Below the pieces are notes generated by a model, which saw only the letters and a program-made list of their open reading frames with translations, searched no databases and was not told the DNA's origin. The position numbers were made by a program, and so were the translations under genes. From contig NZ_AP028934.1 in the NCBI RefSeq assembly GCF_036323475.1, forward strand, positions 1,302,001 to 1,366,000: a stretch of 64,000 nt of DNA, given 5' to 3'. Source of the DNA: Solobacterium moorei. GTDB taxonomy: Bacteria; Bacillota_I; Bacilli_A; Erysipelotrichales; Erysipelotrichaceae. Shown one piece after another: positions 36,408 through 44,342 of this stretch; position 1 is the first letter of the stretch, and each line of letters starts with the position of its first letter.

Positions 36408-38054
36408 AGCTCAATTTTCAGTGAAAGCTCCCTTTTAACGAAAGCTCCCTTTAATTGGAGTGCTTTTCCATTTACAGGTTTTGAATTTATATATTTTAAG
36501 CTATAATCTAAATAGATATTGGGCATTTTGACCGCACGAAAAGTATACTTTCAAATGAAATTTTTTTGAATTTCTCTTGAAAGCTCCCTTTGAATATAAA
36601 GAGATGGTGCTGTTAGGGTCTGATGCTAATGGAGGATAGGTGTTAGATCAACTGCCTTGGGTGAAATGGGATGAAGGCGGTTTAGTTCTAATACCTTTTC
36701 GTTTAGTACTAGTTTGGCAATGCTGTAGGGTGATTGGTAATTTAACTTCCTGCGTACATAATTATTTACCTGATTTGATACGAAATTGATGTCGTATTTT
36801 GTAAGGCTGTTCATACTGCATCCTTTTGGGACTTTCTCTCTGAAGTGCTCATGGTTCTTCTCGCATTTACCTTTGTCATCAGAACGTCTAGGCCTTGCGA
36901 AATAGATACTGATGAGTTTTTCTCCCGTTTCAGGGTCTGTCTCAAGCGATAGTGGATCATGGAACTCAGTGCCATTATCGGTGAGTATGATAGTGAACGT
37001 ATCTTTGAATAAGTCGATGCCTAAGAAACTTTTGATAGTATCAAATAGATACGTTACCTCAAACATATTCTTGTGTCGTAAGAGAAAATATAATTGAAGA
37101 TTGGAACGTCTGTGTAACAGGCTCAGTACACACTTCTCATCGCTCCCTTTCTTCCCGATGATCGTATCCATTTCCCATACGTTTACATCCGGTCCTGCTG
37201 TTTCTAGGGCTGCTAGGAAGTCCTCGTATTTGCGTCCTTCGAGGAAATCGTAGTCAATCGATATAGGATGATGCCTTGAAGAACTGCGTTGCGTGTAGCG
37301 TACCTGACGTTTTAGGTCGATGTTTGAAATCCCGGGAATCTGGTGCTCACGAATGTATCTATATGCAGTAGAGGCGGATATATTAAGGTCGTTGGTATGG
37401 ATGATTGTATCGATGGATTGCTTTTTAGGAATATTATTTTGAAATGCCTCCACGATAGATTTCATTTCTGCTTCGCTCTTGCGAGGTCCGGACCTCCATT
37501 CTAATTTGTCTTGCGTATATTTATCCTGTGCTATTCGTGCGATGTAGAAGTACTTGGGAAGATGACATTTATGTATGTCAGGACAACCTGAACAGACATA
37601 AGGGAATCGCTCTATTCTCTCGCAAACGGGATATGAGACGAAGTCATCACATAGCTCGTTGCAGTCCTTATGCTTACAAGACTTACAATCACCGCTTATG
37701 CAATATGTGCATAAGCGATGTTTCTTACAAGAATCTTGCCGTCCACATTTGTTCGTCTTATTCGAGTGGACACGTACGACCCTGTGTGCTCTGATTTCTT
37801 CACGTACGCATTTCTGTGAATGATTGATAGAGAGTGCTATCTGTTTGAGTTTGATGTCGGAATGATTCAATAGAACTTCTATAGATTTACGTTCTTCTAA
37901 AGATAGATGTTTATAACCGCTGGCAACCATATGATTGCCTCCTTTCTTGAACTGCCAGCACCATCTCTAAAGACATCATATTAAAAAAGGGAACCTTCAC
38001 CAATAATAAAATCAAAAGAGGAACTTTCAAAAATAATTGAGGTTGACATAAATA
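36397..38054. mobile_element. IS30-family element, copy 1
   Basis: The element spans about 36408-38043 (1,636 bp). Its imperfect inverted ends are AGCTCAATTTTCAGTGAAAG on the left and the complement of TTTCAAAAATAATTGAGGT on the right. The flanking direct repeat is TGACATAAATA (36397-36407 and 38044-38054), extendable to 13 bp because the element boundary is ambiguous by one base each side. That is longer than the 2-3 bp usual for IS30. Near the left end a 17-nt segment carrying the AAAGCTCCC motif is duplicated compared with copy 2. Confidence 0.88.
36626..37930 (-). CDS. IS30-family transposase (copy 1)
   Basis: A 434-residue transposase. The N-terminus GYKHLSLEERKSIEVLL is the IS30-type helix-turn-helix. 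An unusual Cys-rich insert (about residues 60-125, more than a dozen Cys) could bind zinc. The DDE core includes EMDTIIGKK, LTDNGTEFHD and, near the end, KCEKNHEHFREKVPKG with the catalytic Glu. The frame is intact and its translation is identical to copy 2 at 44555-45859. The start is preceded by GGAGG (complement of 37936-37940). Confidence 0.93.
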   Translation of the reverse strand: MVASGYKHLSLEERKSIEVLLNHSDIKLKQIALSINHSQKCVREEIRAHRVVRVHSNKTNKCGRQDSCKKHRLCTYCISGDCKSCKHKDCNELCDDFVSYPVCERIERFPYVCSGCPDIHKCHLPKYFYIARIAQDKYTQDKLEWRSGPRKSEAEMKSIVEAFQNNIPKKQSIDTIIHTNDLNISASTAYRYIREHQIPGISNIDLKRQVRYTQRSSSRHHPISIDYDFLEGRKYEDFLAALETAGPDVNVWEMDTIIGKKGSDEKCVLSLLHRRSNLQLYFLLRHKNMFEVTYLFDTIKSFLGIDLFKDTFTIILTDNGTEFHDPLSLETDPETGEKLISIYFARPRRSDDKGKCEKNHEHFREKVPKGCSMNSLTKYDINFVSNQVNNYVRRKLNYQSPYSIAKLVLNEKVLELNRLHPISPKAVDLTPILH

Positions 38055-38088
38055 ATGTGAATTGAAGTGGCTAATTTAGCAGAAATCA

Positions 38089-38117
38089 TTGACGTAAAAG
38101 GACTTTACATGTAGTAT
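38089..38117 (+). promoter_or_regulatory. rplU operon promoter
   Basis: TTGACG (38089-38094) and TAGTAT (38112-38117) are 17 bp apart, 35 bp beyond the right target repeat of IS30 copy 1. The ribosomal promoter escaped the insertion. Confidence 0.65.
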
Positions 38118-38226
38118 ATCTATGTTATCAGCCCTCTTGTCGAGGTCTGTAACCGCTCAGGAAAGGGTTAAGTACGTAAGTCCCCTTGATGGCGCGTCTT
38201 ATGATAAATGTCAGGAGGTGTTCAAA
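38118..38226 (+). promoter_or_regulatory. L21 leader region
   Basis: About 100 nt of GC-richer, structured sequence separates the predicted start of transcription from rplU. It contains CCTCTTGTCGAGG and AAGTCCCCTT stretches able to form hairpins, and ends in a strong AGGAGGTG. Firmicutes rplU genes are commonly preceded by the conserved L21 leader RNA, which is bound by L21. The assignment is by position and general structure. Confidence 0.55.
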
Positions 38227-38538
38227 TTGTACGCAATTATCGAAACAGGCGGAAAGCAACTTAAGGTTGAAGTAGGTCAGTCTATCTTCGTTGAAAAGTT
38301 AGATGCTGAACCGGAAAGTACAGTCGTTATCGACAAGGTAGTTCTTGTTAGTGACGCAGCAACAAAGATTGGTACTCCATATGTAGAGGGTGCTAAGGTT
38401 ACTTGCAAGGTTGTAAAGCAAGGCAAGGAAAAGAAGATCCATATCTTCAAGTATAAGGCTAAGAAGGGCTCTACTCGTCGTAAGCAGGGTCACCGTCAAC
38501 CATATACAAAGTTGACAGTAGAAGCTATCGAGGCTTAA
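38227..38538 (+). CDS. rplU: 50S ribosomal protein L21
   Basis: A protein of 103 residues, starting at TTG (38227) so that it reads (M)[17 protein letters not shown], the canonical L21 N-terminus. AGGAGGTG (38213-38220) lies 6 nt upstream. The frame is open back to an ATG at 38122, but those codons are the leader RNA. The C-terminal [18 protein letters not shown] is the conserved rRNA-binding end. A UUG start on such an abundant protein may limit its yield or assist autoregulation. It is first in the rplU-prp-rpmA operon. Confidence 0.95.
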   Translation: MYAIIETGGKQLKVEVGQSIFVEKLDAEPESTVVIDKVVLVSDAATKIGTPYVEGAKVTCKVVKQGKEKKIHIFKYKAKKGSTRRKQGHRQPYTKLTVEAIEA

Positions 38539-38543
38539 GTCTC

Positions 38544-38855
38544 ATGATTGATATCCGTTATACGCAGCATGATAATCACATTACATCGTTAGAAATTAGC
38601 GGTCACGCTGGTTTTGCTGAAAGTGGTAAAGATTTAGTATGTGCGGCAGTTAGCGGTATTACATTCGGTTTGTTGAATGCATTAGATGAATTAACTGATA
38701 TTAAGAAAATGACAGTCGGTGATAATCTAATTCAAGTTAAAGTTGATACGCCTACAGCAGAGAGTGATTTACTACTATCTGCAGGTATCATTCAATTAAA
38801 GACAGTTCAACAACAGAATCAACGTTTTATTAAAATTAAAAAAATGGAGGTGTAA
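38544..38855 (+). CDS. prp: Ribosomal-processing cysteine protease Prp
   Basis: A 103-residue protease (formerly YsxB) that trims the N-terminal extension of L27. The catalytic dyad is visible as the His of [12 protein letters not shown] and the Cys of DLVCAAVSG (about residues 22 and 34). It sits between rplU and rpmA, the standard arrangement. The encoded L27 carries the matching cleavage motif, so the system is complete here. Confidence 0.95.
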   Translation: MIDIRYTQHDNHITSLEISGHAGFAESGKDLVCAAVSGITFGLLNALDELTDIKKMTVGDNLIQVKVDTPTAESDLLLSAGIIQLKTVQQQNQRFIKIKKMEV

Positions 38856-38860
38856 ATACT

Positions 38861-39148
38861 ATGAAGTTCACACTGGATATTCAGTTCTTTGCAAGTAAGA
38901 AGGGTGTATCTTCCACAAAGAACGGCCGTGATTCTGCCGGCAGAAGATTAGGTGCTAAGAAGGCTGATGGTCAGTATACAAATGCTGGCTCTATCATCTA
39001 TCGTCAGAGAGGCACAAAGATCTACCCAGGCAAGAATGTTATGCGCGGTGGAGATGATACATTGTTTGCGACAGCTGCAGGTATCGTTAAGTATGAGCGT
39101 CTTGGCAAGGATAAGAAGCAGGTTTCTGTTTATCCTCAAGAAGCTTAA
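38861..39148 (+). CDS. rpmA: 50S ribosomal protein L27 with cleavable N-terminal extension
   Basis: A 95-residue protein. Its first residues, [11 protein letters not shown], followed by [14 protein letters not shown], match the Prp-cleaved form of L27, with cutting expected after FFA to expose the Ser/Lys tail that reaches the peptidyl-transferase centre. The rest ([29 protein letters not shown]) is standard. GGAGGTG precedes the start. A hairpin terminator follows before obg. Confidence 0.96.
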   Translation: MKFTLDIQFFASKKGVSSTKNGRDSAGRRLGAKKADGQYTNAGSIIYRQRGTKIYPGKNVMRGGDDTLFATAAGIVKYERLGKDKKQVSVYPQEA

Positions 39149-39166
39149 TTTAAACAGTAATGGAAT

Positions 39167-39193
39167 GCTCCTGACAGGTTCAGGAGCTTTTTT
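39167..39193 (+). terminator. Hairpin terminator between rpmA and obg
   Basis: GCTCCTGA (39167-39174) pairs with TCAGGAGC (39180-39187), followed by six T. The obg ribosome site AAGGAG lies 12 bp further on, and no separate obg promoter is evident, so the terminator may be partial. Confidence 0.75.
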
Positions 39194-39213
39194 AAAGGAA
39201 AGGAGATTCCTTG

Positions 39214-40488
39214 ATGATTGACTTGGTAAAATTACATGTAAAAGCAGGTGACGGTGGCAGAGGTTGTGTTGCTTGGCGTCATGAGAAGTTCTACGCAAAT
39301 GGTGGACCTTTTGGTGGTGACGGAGGTAAAGGTGGCGATATTTGGTTCGCTGTTGATACGAATGAAACAACATTAATGAAGCTAAAGTTTACACGCAAGA
39401 TTAAGGCTGGCAATGGTATGCCAGGATTAATCAAAAAGATGCATGGTAAATCAGGAGATGACATCATTGTGCCTGTTCCACTTGGAACGATGATTCGTAA
39501 TGCGACCAATGGTGATCTTTTAGCTGATCTTACAAAACCAGGACAAAAGGTATTGATTGCTCGTGGTGGTAAGGGTGGTCTAGGTAATATGCATTTTGCA
39601 ACTGCAAGAAATGATGCTCCTGAATATGCACAACCAGGTGAAGTTGGTGAAAGCTTAGATGTTCAAGTGGAATTACGTCTTTTAGCGGATGCTGGTCTAA
39701 TTGGTTTTCCATCCGTTGGTAAGTCAACATTCTTATCGGTTGTAACTAGAGCAAATCCACAGATTGCTGCATATCCTTTTACAACACTAGAGCCAAATAT
39801 TGGTGTTGTACAGATGCCAAACGGTCGTAGTTTCGTGTTGGCAGATATGCCGGGATTAATTGAGGGTGCTGGCGAAGGTAAGGGCTTAGGACATGAGTTT
39901 TTACGTCATATCAAGCGTTGTCGAGTACTGATTCATGTGATTGATATGTCTGGTGCAGAACGTAATCCTGTTGAAGATTACGAAATCATCAATAAGGAGT
40001 TAACTACCTACGATTTAGCACTTGAAAAGCGTCCTCAGATTGTAGTCGCAAATAAGATGGATGATGAATATGCGCAGATGTATTTGGAGGAGTTTAAGAA
40101 GAAATATCCAGATGTTAAAATCTATGAAACAAGTACGTTAGAGCATAAAGGTTTAGATGAAGTTCTCTATGCTGCACTTGCGGAAATTGATAAAGCTCGC
40201 GAGGTTGAAATGGAAACTCCTGAAAGTACAGAAGGGACAGTTGTATATCGCTATGAACCTAAGAAACCAGACTTTAAGATTGTGAAACTTGGACCTGGTA
40301 GATTTAAGGTTGACTCAGAGAAGATTGATCGTTTATTTGATACAGTTGACTTCGATAAGGAAGAAGAAACATATCAGTTTGCGATGACATTACAGAAGAT
40401 GGGTGTTGATAAGGCACTTTATGAAGCTGGTGCACGTAATGGTGATCAGGTTATCGTAAATACTTTTATTATGGATTATAAAGAGTGA
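39214..40488 (+). CDS. obg: GTPase Obg/CgtA
   Basis: A 424-residue essential GTPase in 50S assembly and stress control. The glycine-rich Obg fold (1-158, GDGGRGCVAWRHEKF) precedes the G domain with GFPSVGKSTFL, DMPGLIEGA and NKMD. A C-terminal OCT domain (about 345-424) is present, as in most Firmicutes. ATG at 39214 is 8 nt from AAGGAG (39200-39205); a TTG three bases earlier is possible. It overlaps the upstream region of ruvA. Confidence 0.96.
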   Translation: MIDLVKLHVKAGDGGRGCVAWRHEKFYANGGPFGGDGGKGGDIWFAVDTNETTLMKLKFTRKIKAGNGMPGLIKKMHGKSGDDIIVPVPLGTMIRNATNGDLLADLTKPGQKVLIARGGKGGLGNMHFATARNDAPEYAQPGEVGESLDVQVELRLLADAGLIGFPSVGKSTFLSVVTRANPQIAAYPFTTLEPNIGVVQMPNGRSFVLADMPGLIEGAGEGKGLGHEFLRHIKRCRVLIHVIDMSGAERNPVEDYEIINKELTTYDLALEKRPQIVVANKMDDEYAQMYLEEFKKKYPDVKIYETSTLEHKGLDEVLYAALAEIDKAREVEMETPESTEGTVVYRYEPKKPDFKIVKLGPGRFKVDSEKIDRLFDTVDFDKEEETYQFAMTLQKMGVDKALYEAGARNGDQVIVNTFIMDYKE

Positions 40489-40493
40489 GTGAT

Positions 40494-41081
40494 ATGATAG
40501 CATTTGTAAAAGGTAAAGTCGCATCGTATGGTGCTGATTGGGTTGTGGTTAATTGTCATGATATTGGCTATCAGATGGCATATCCGCATCCAGAAAACTT
40601 ACATCTTAATGATGAAGTATTCATCTATACATATCTTCATATTACGGAAAATGATATGAGTTTATTTGGCTTTGAAAGCCAAGATGAAAAAGCATTATTC
40701 TTAAAGCTTATCTCTGTTAAGGGACTGGGTCCTAAGACAGCGATGGGCATGTTAAGTAAATGTGGTTATCAATCCATCGTTTCTGCGATTGAATCAGGTG
40801 ATGTAACACTATTAAAGAAGATGCCTGGTATTGGTGCAAAGTCCGCAAGTCAGATTGTATTGGATTTGAAGGGCAAGTTAGTCTCTGTACCTACATCTTC
40901 ACCAAAACAGGATACAGTTTCATATCCTGCGGAGATTCGTGAAGCGTTAGAAGGCTTAAAGAATTTAGGTTATAAGCAGGGAGAATTATCTGCAGTCGCA
41001 AATATGATGAGTGAAAACCCTGGATTAACAACCGAGAAGTATTTAAAGCTCGGATTACAATTTTTAGTCAAACAAAAGTAA
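40494..41081 (+). CDS. ruvA: Holliday junction branch-migration protein RuvA
   Basis: A 195-residue protein that tetramerises on four-way junctions and loads RuvB. The N-terminal OB fold (MIAFVKGKVASYGADWVVV), two helix-hairpin-helix motifs (LISVKGLGPKTAMGML and KKMPGIGAKSASQIVLDL) and the C-terminal RuvB-binding helices are all present. The ATG at 40494 follows the obg stop by 5 bases; the GTG at 40485 overlaps obg and is less likely. It is followed by ruvB 9 bases later. Confidence 0.95.
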   Translation: MIAFVKGKVASYGADWVVVNCHDIGYQMAYPHPENLHLNDEVFIYTYLHITENDMSLFGFESQDEKALFLKLISVKGLGPKTAMGMLSKCGYQSIVSAIESGDVTLLKKMPGIGAKSASQIVLDLKGKLVSVPTSSPKQDTVSYPAEIREALEGLKNLGYKQGELSAVANMMSENPGLTTEKYLKLGLQFLVKQK

Positions 41082-41090
41082 GGGAGGCAT

Positions 41091-42104
41091 ATGGAAGAGA
41101 GTGATCGTTTGTTATCTGCAAATGCAGAAATGGGTGATGATGAAGAAAGTCTTCGCCCGCAAACACTTGATGAATATATAGGCCAAGATACGTTAAAAGA
41201 AAACTTACGTATCTATATTCAGGCGGCTTTGCAGAGAAATGAATCTTTGGATCATGTTCTTTTGTATGGGCCTCCAGGATTGGGCAAGACTACACTTTCA
41301 TTTATTCTGGCGAATGAGATGCACTCTAAGGTTAGAGTGGCTTCTGGTCCATCCATTACAAAAGCTGGTGATTTAGCAGCGATATTGTCAGTATTAGAAC
41401 CAGGAGATGTTTTGTTCATTGATGAAATTCATCGTTTGCCAAAGCAAGTAGAAGAAGTTTTATATCCTGCGATGGAAGACTTTGAACTAGATATCATGAT
41501 TGGTGGTGAAAATGGAGCAGGCGGAAGAAGTGTTCGCTTGGATCTACCTCCATTTACACTAGTTGGCGCGACGACTCGCGCTGGTGATTTATCAGCGCCA
41601 CTAAGAGACCGTTTTGGTATTGTGGCTAAGCTTGAGTACTACAATCAAGAACAGTTATGTTCGATTGTTAGTCGTACAGCACGTGTATTGAATGCACCAA
41701 TACATACAGCCGCAGTAGATGAGATCGCACGTCGTTCTCGTGGAACGCCACGTATTGCCAATCGTTTGCTACGTCGTATTCGTGACTTTGCACAGGTGCT
41801 TAACGATGGTCATATCTCTAAGGAGATTGCCCAGACTGCGTTAGACCGTTTGAAGGTCGACTCCCTTGGTTTAGATGAAGTCGATATTCGTTACTTACGT
41901 GGAATTATTGAACGATTCCATGGTGGCCCAGTCGGTCTGGAATCATTAGCTAACGCAATTTCAGAAGAGACAACGACACTAGAAGATGTGTACGAACCAT
42001 ATTTAATTCAGATTGGTTTTGTGAATCGTACGAGCCGTGGACGTGTGGTAACAGAGAAGGCTTATGAGCACTTGCATATCACACATACAGATACATTATT
42101 TTAA
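41091..42104 (+). CDS. ruvB: Holliday junction helicase RuvB
   Basis: A 337-residue AAA+ motor. N-terminal [12 protein letters not shown], Walker [13 protein letters not shown], Walker [12 protein letters not shown], sensor 1 [10 protein letters not shown] and arginine finger region LRDRFG are present, then the C-terminal winged helix ending in [15 protein letters not shown]. The ribosome site is AAGGGAGG. It forms the resolvase-associated RuvAB complex with the preceding gene product. RuvC is not nearby, as usual in Firmicutes. Confidence 0.97.
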   Translation: MEESDRLLSANAEMGDDEESLRPQTLDEYIGQDTLKENLRIYIQAALQRNESLDHVLLYGPPGLGKTTLSFILANEMHSKVRVASGPSITKAGDLAAILSVLEPGDVLFIDEIHRLPKQVEEVLYPAMEDFELDIMIGGENGAGGRSVRLDLPPFTLVGATTRAGDLSAPLRDRFGIVAKLEYYNQEQLCSIVSRTARVLNAPIHTAAVDEIARRSRGTPRIANRLLRRIRDFAQVLNDGHISKEIAQTALDRLKVDSLGLDEVDIRYLRGIIERFHGGPVGLESLANAISEETTTLEDVYEPYLIQIGFVNRTSRGRVVTEKAYEHLHITHTDTLF

Positions 42105-42113
42105 GAATTGATT

Positions 42114-42144
42114 AAGCATGCATGTTTAAAATGTATGCTTTTTT
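42114..42144 (+). terminator. Terminator after ruvB
   Basis: AAGCATGCAT (42114-42123) pairs with ATGTATGCTT (42131-42140) around GTTTAAA and is followed by a T-run. Confidence 0.75.
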
Positions 42145-42196
42145 ATATAAAAATACCCGAAAATACGTGAATTTTATGTGAAAAATTACTGATTTC

Positions 42197-42233
42197 TTGC
42201 AAAGAATACTATGAATCATATAAAATAGTGATA
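42197..42233 (+). promoter_or_regulatory. Promoter implying a leaderless mRNA for the CHAP protein
   Basis: TTGCAA (42197-42202) and TAAAAT (42221-42226; 18-bp spacing) place the transcription start on the ATG at 42233, six bases after the -10. There is no ribosome binding site in those six bases. Confidence 0.65.
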
Positions 42234-43408
42234 TGTTTAACAAGAAAAATAAGAAGACAAGTCTTGTTGCAGTAGCGTATATCGCCACAGTATTATTGGG
42301 GGGATATGCTTCTGTACAACATGTATATGCGAATAACACAGCTCCAACAATTGATACAGAGGTGTTACCAGTTATCGAAGTTAGTTCTGCTGATTTAAAT
42401 CCACAAGAGACAATCAAGCATTCTATCTTACAGGAAAGAAGCCAGTCTCTAACAGATATGGATTATAAGAATATCGATATGGGCAAAACAAAGCTAATAT
42501 TGGAAGGCTTTGATCGTAACCTTACAGGTATTCAACAGGCAACTGCACGTGTAACTTTAGTCAATAAAGATACTGACGATAAGACACTAGGATATTCCTT
42601 TATTCAAAAGGTATTGATTAAGGTTGTAACAAGTACTGCTCCAGTTATCAAGTTGAAGTCTGATTCTGTTACAGTTAACAATGGGGATACTTGGAACGCT
42701 TCTAACTATATCTCTTATATCAATGACGATTCTGGTGTTTTACCAGCATTGACAATTACTGGTAACGTAGATATGTCAACAGATGGTAACTACACAGTTT
42801 TATATACTGTTGTTGATACGACTGGTAATAAGTCATTTGCACAGTTGAATGTTACTGTAAAGACACCGCAAGAAGTTATCGATAACAAGATTGAAGAAGA
42901 GCGTAAAGCAAAGGAAAATGAAAAGATTCAAGCTGCGAAACAAGCGCTTGAAAATAGTTCAAATTCAAGTGCATTCATTAGTTCTGCGCAATTACTTGCG
43001 GATGCTGATGAAGTTTGGAAGGCTTATGCAAAAGCAGGATTGATTACAGATCATGAGACTGGTGATACTGGTAATAATTACTCATTTAGCCAATGCACAT
43101 GGTGGGTATATATCCGTCGTCATCAATTAGGCTTAACTGCTGGTAGTTTGATGGGTAATGGTAACCAATGGGCGAACACAGCTCGTAGCTTAGGTTATTC
43201 TGTTTCTAATACACCGATGGTTGGTGATGTTATGGTATTTGCGGCTGGACAAGAAGGCTCTGATGGCTACTATGGTCACGTTGCAATCGTGGAAGGTATT
43301 ACAACTGATGGCTCTGTTATTACGTCTGAATGTGGTGCTAGTCGAAATGGGCAACCATACTCACGTGTTATCTCTAATCCATCAAGATTCGAATACATTC
43401 ACTATTAA
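42233..43408 (+). CDS. Secreted CHAP-domain cell-wall hydrolase
   Basis: A 391-residue protein. A signal peptide (about 1-33, KKTSLVAVAYIATVLLGGYASVQHVYA) precedes a degenerate region, one bacterial Ig-like domain (about 130-210, VIKLKSDSVTVNNGDTW, ending YTVVDTTGNKSFAQLNVTV), a charged helical linker (210-245) and a C-terminal CHAP domain (about 270-391). The catalytic Cys lies in FSQCTWWVYIR and the His in YYGHVAIVEG. CHAP enzymes cleave peptidoglycan amide or peptide bonds. The promoter places transcription start at the ATG, so it is probably translated without a leader. Confidence 0.9.
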   Translation: MFNKKNKKTSLVAVAYIATVLLGGYASVQHVYANNTAPTIDTEVLPVIEVSSADLNPQETIKHSILQERSQSLTDMDYKNIDMGKTKLILEGFDRNLTGIQQATARVTLVNKDTDDKTLGYSFIQKVLIKVVTSTAPVIKLKSDSVTVNNGDTWNASNYISYINDDSGVLPALTITGNVDMSTDGNYTVLYTVVDTTGNKSFAQLNVTVKTPQEVIDNKIEEERKAKENEKIQAAKQALENSSNSSAFISSAQLLADADEVWKAYAKAGLITDHETGDTGNNYSFSQCTWWVYIRRHQLGLTAGSLMGNGNQWANTARSLGYSVSNTPMVGDVMVFAAGQEGSDGYYGHVAIVEGITTDGSVITSECGASRNGQPYSRVISNPSRFEYIHY

Positions 43409-43415
43409 GATTTTG

Positions 43416-43444
43416 GAAGATACGTTATGTATCTTCCTTTTTTG
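43416..43444 (+). terminator. Terminator after the CHAP gene
   Basis: GGAAGATAC (43416-43424) pairs with GTATCTTCC (43430-43438), 5-nt loop, six T. Confidence 0.88.
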
Positions 43445-43448
43445 ATAG

Positions 43449-43484
43449 TTGAAATCATTACTTGTTTTGAATAAAATACCTATA
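43449..43484 (+). promoter_or_regulatory. Promoter implying a leaderless mRNA for a small membrane protein
   Basis: TTGAAA (43449-43454), 17-bp spacer, TAAAAT (43472-43477), then six bases to the ATG at 43484. The near-consensus elements and spacing make transcription start at or within one base of the start codon. Confidence 0.7.
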
Positions 43485-43726
43485 TGAGTAGAAGAGATGA
43501 ACAACGAAATTTACGCATGAATCAGGTTGCTTACTTCTTGATGACATTTGCGGTATATATTGCGATATATATGGTTTTTGTATTCTTGTTTAATATCGTA
43601 AACGGATTCTTGAGTTTACATCCATATATCAAACTGATTATCTATATTCTCTTCTTTGAAGTAGATCGTAGAATCACAGTATTTGTGATGCGATTACCAA
43701 TTGTAAAATCAATTATTCGTTTATAA
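43484..43726 (+). CDS. Small two-helix membrane protein, unknown
   Basis: An 80-residue protein with a basic N-terminus (MSRRDEQRNLRM) and two hydrophobic segments (about 16-40 and 48-62). It has no Shine-Dalgarno site; its promoter places transcription start on the ATG. It is followed by its own terminator, supporting a real transcription unit. I do not recognise the family. Confidence 0.65.
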   Translation: MSRRDEQRNLRMNQVAYFLMTFAVYIAIYMVFVFLFNIVNGFLSLHPYIKLIIYILFFEVDRRITVFVMRLPIVKSIIRL

Positions 43727-43747
43727 TCCGGTTAAACGGATTTTTTT
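43725..43747 (+). terminator. Terminator after the small membrane protein gene
   Basis: AATCCG (43725-43730) pairs with CGGATT (43737-43742) around GTTAAA, with a run of seven T from 43741. It overlaps the stop codon. Confidence 0.75.
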
Positions 43748-43769
43748 GATAATAGAAAGAAGGATTATT

Positions 43770-44288
43770 ATGGAAAAGTGGGATTTATATACAATTGATC
43801 GCGAAAAGATAAATCATGTAATAACACGTGGAGATGATGTTCCTAAGGATCTCTATCATTTAGTTGTACATGTATGTATCTTTAATGCAAAAAATCAAAT
43901 GTTGATTCAACAAAGACAATCCTTTAAAGAGGGATGGCCCAATATGTGGGATGTAACAGTTGGTGGTTCTGCTATTATTGATGAAAATAGTCGACAGGCA
44001 GCAATGCGAGAAGTTGCTGAGGAACTTGGATTAAAGATTGATTTAGAAAATACATCACCTGTTATTACAAAGTATTTTAGTGAAGGTTTTGATGATATTT
44101 ATATTTTAGAAAAAGAGATCGATATTTCAAAATTAATACTTCAGTATGAAGAAGTACAGGCAGTAAAATGGGCGGGTATTGAAGAAATCTTAGATATGAT
44201 TGGTTTAAAGAAGTTTATACCGTATGATGAAAGCTTTATCCATTTTTTATTTCATCTTCATCGAACGAACAGTTTATATCAAAAGTAA
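43770..44288 (+). CDS. NUDIX hydrolase (Idi/YfcD-like)
   Basis: A 172-residue NUDIX protein starting MEKWDLYTIDREK at 43770 with AAGAAGGA upstream. It has the box GGSAIIDENSRQAAMREVAEELGL and the preceding MLIQQRQSFKEGWPNMWDVTV, which resemble isopentenyl-isomerase-like/YfcD NUDIX enzymes. The substrate is unknown. It lies just before IS30 copy 2, at the beginning of an accessory patch. Confidence 0.87.
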   Translation: MEKWDLYTIDREKINHVITRGDDVPKDLYHLVVHVCIFNAKNQMLIQQRQSFKEGWPNMWDVTVGGSAIIDENSRQAAMREVAEELGLKIDLENTSPVITKYFSEGFDDIYILEKEIDISKLILQYEEVQAVKWAGIEEILDMIGLKKFIPYDESFIHFLFHLHRTNSLYQK

Positions 44289-44342
44289 GTATGTGCACGC
44301 TGTAGAGTCTAATTTTGCTTAAAGTTCACAATTTTAGTTTAT

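Noticed and set aside
37936..38226. rplU starting at the upstream ATG 38122 (138-residue L21)
   Set aside because: The extra 35 codons are the structured leader RNA, contain the ribosome site, and do not resemble any L21.
38948..39373. 141-codon open frame opposite rpmA and obg
   Set aside because: Covers two essential conserved genes and their terminator; the translation is compositionally odd (His/Leu-rich).
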